Shown here: one piece after another, positions 12,319 to 12,504 of the stretch | Layout: the number at the start of each line of letters is the position of its first letter | How positions within the stretch are numbered: the first letter of the stretch is position 1 | NCBI GenBank assembly: GCA_002422345.1 | Contig: DIUL01000230.1 | Coordinates: 29,310-41,813 of the forward strand | Length of the DNA stretch: 12,504 bases | Direction: 5' to 3' | Origin: Acetobacteraceae bacterium UBA6159 | GTDB taxonomy: Bacteria > Pseudomonadota > Alphaproteobacteria > Acetobacterales > Acetobacteraceae | Made by a program: the position numbers and the translations under genes | Notes under the pieces: model-generated | What the model was told of the DNA's origin: nothing | The model's input: only the letters and a program-made list of their open reading frames with translations | The model's database searches: none

Positions 12319-12504
12319 ATGCCTGTCTTCGTAGCCGTACTGAACCGCCAGCCGGACCCTGTGGTGCAGCGTATCCGCGCGTTCCCGGATAAAGACAAAT
12401 TCCAACTGAAGCCTGACGTTTGGTTGCTTGATTATGATGGCACCGCCCGCAGTCTTGCCGAAGAATTAGGCATAAGAAGCATTCACTACTGTCCGGTTGA
12501 CGGC
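12319..12504 (+). CDS. Hypothetical protein, N-terminal part (runs off right edge)
   Basis: Sixty-two codons are open to the end of the window: MPVFVAVLNRQPDPVVQRIR, then FPDKDKFQLKPDVWLLDYDGTARSLAEELGIR (22-53). The pattern of a short beta strand, an amphipathic helix, a WLLDYDGTA block and a helix (SLAEELGI) looks like a real small alpha/beta protein, but I cannot name a family with confidence. The AAGG at 12298-12301 is 17 nt from the ATG, too far for a good ribosome site, and no better in-frame start lies upstream. The position suggests transcription divergent from the 57-aa gene. The C-terminus and function cannot be seen. Confidence 0.65.
   Translation, partial: MPVFVAVLNRQPDPVVQRIRAFPDKDKFQLKPDVWLLDYDGTARSLAEELGIRSIHYCPVDG

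Noticed and set aside
12095..12334. 79-codon plus-strand frame with a TTG start
   Set aside because: No ribosome site; it overlaps the start of the right-edge gene and has Arg/Pro-rich shadow-like composition.

Overview
The window looks like a high-GC alphaproteobacterial chromosome, probably Acetobacteraceae or a close relative. The lineage is inferred from gene content: a separate glycyl-tRNA synthetase alpha subunit, an NDUFS4-like complex I subunit next to tRNA-Pro, an overlapping thrB/rnhA pair, and GC-rich dispersed palindromes in the intergenic gaps. No database search was possible.

Positions 1 to about 9312 read as ordinary core genome. On the minus strand, right to left, lie an MmgE/PrpD family gene (3331-4695), a GST-like gene (2433-3014), a Kef-type cation:proton antiporter (587-2380) and the start of glyQ (412, running off the left edge). 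On the plus strand are a DXD glycosyltransferase with a fused C-terminal extension (4958-6244) and an NfsA-like nitroreductase (6562-7389). Then, on the minus strand, come tRNA-Pro(UGG), an NDUFS4-like subunit, homoserine kinase and RNase HI. They are tightly spaced and probably share transcripts.

Positions about 9440-12504, on the 5' side of tRNA-Pro, look accessory. Base composition drops, codon use changes, and the genes are small or unrecognised. They comprise a two-helix membrane protein followed by an open frame that a single-base slip in an A8 tract would fuse to it, a DUF6471 gene, an IS1595/ISXO2-type transposase with an intact catalytic triad, a 57-aa conserved-looking protein with a leader hairpin and its own terminator, and a partial gene at the right edge.

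The non-coding signals are the most distinctive part of the window. Two BIME-like elements are built from units with compensatory stem changes. Five hairpins form a chain in the gap between the glycosyltransferase and nitroreductase genes, followed by a perfect CRP-type TGTGA-N6-TCACA site. The DUF6471 and transposase genes are driven by divergent promoters whose -35 boxes overlap. I see no CRISPR array, no integrase and no recognisable defence or biosynthetic cluster. The best candidate for something undescribed is the A8-linked membrane-anchor/soluble-domain pair at 9529-10327.
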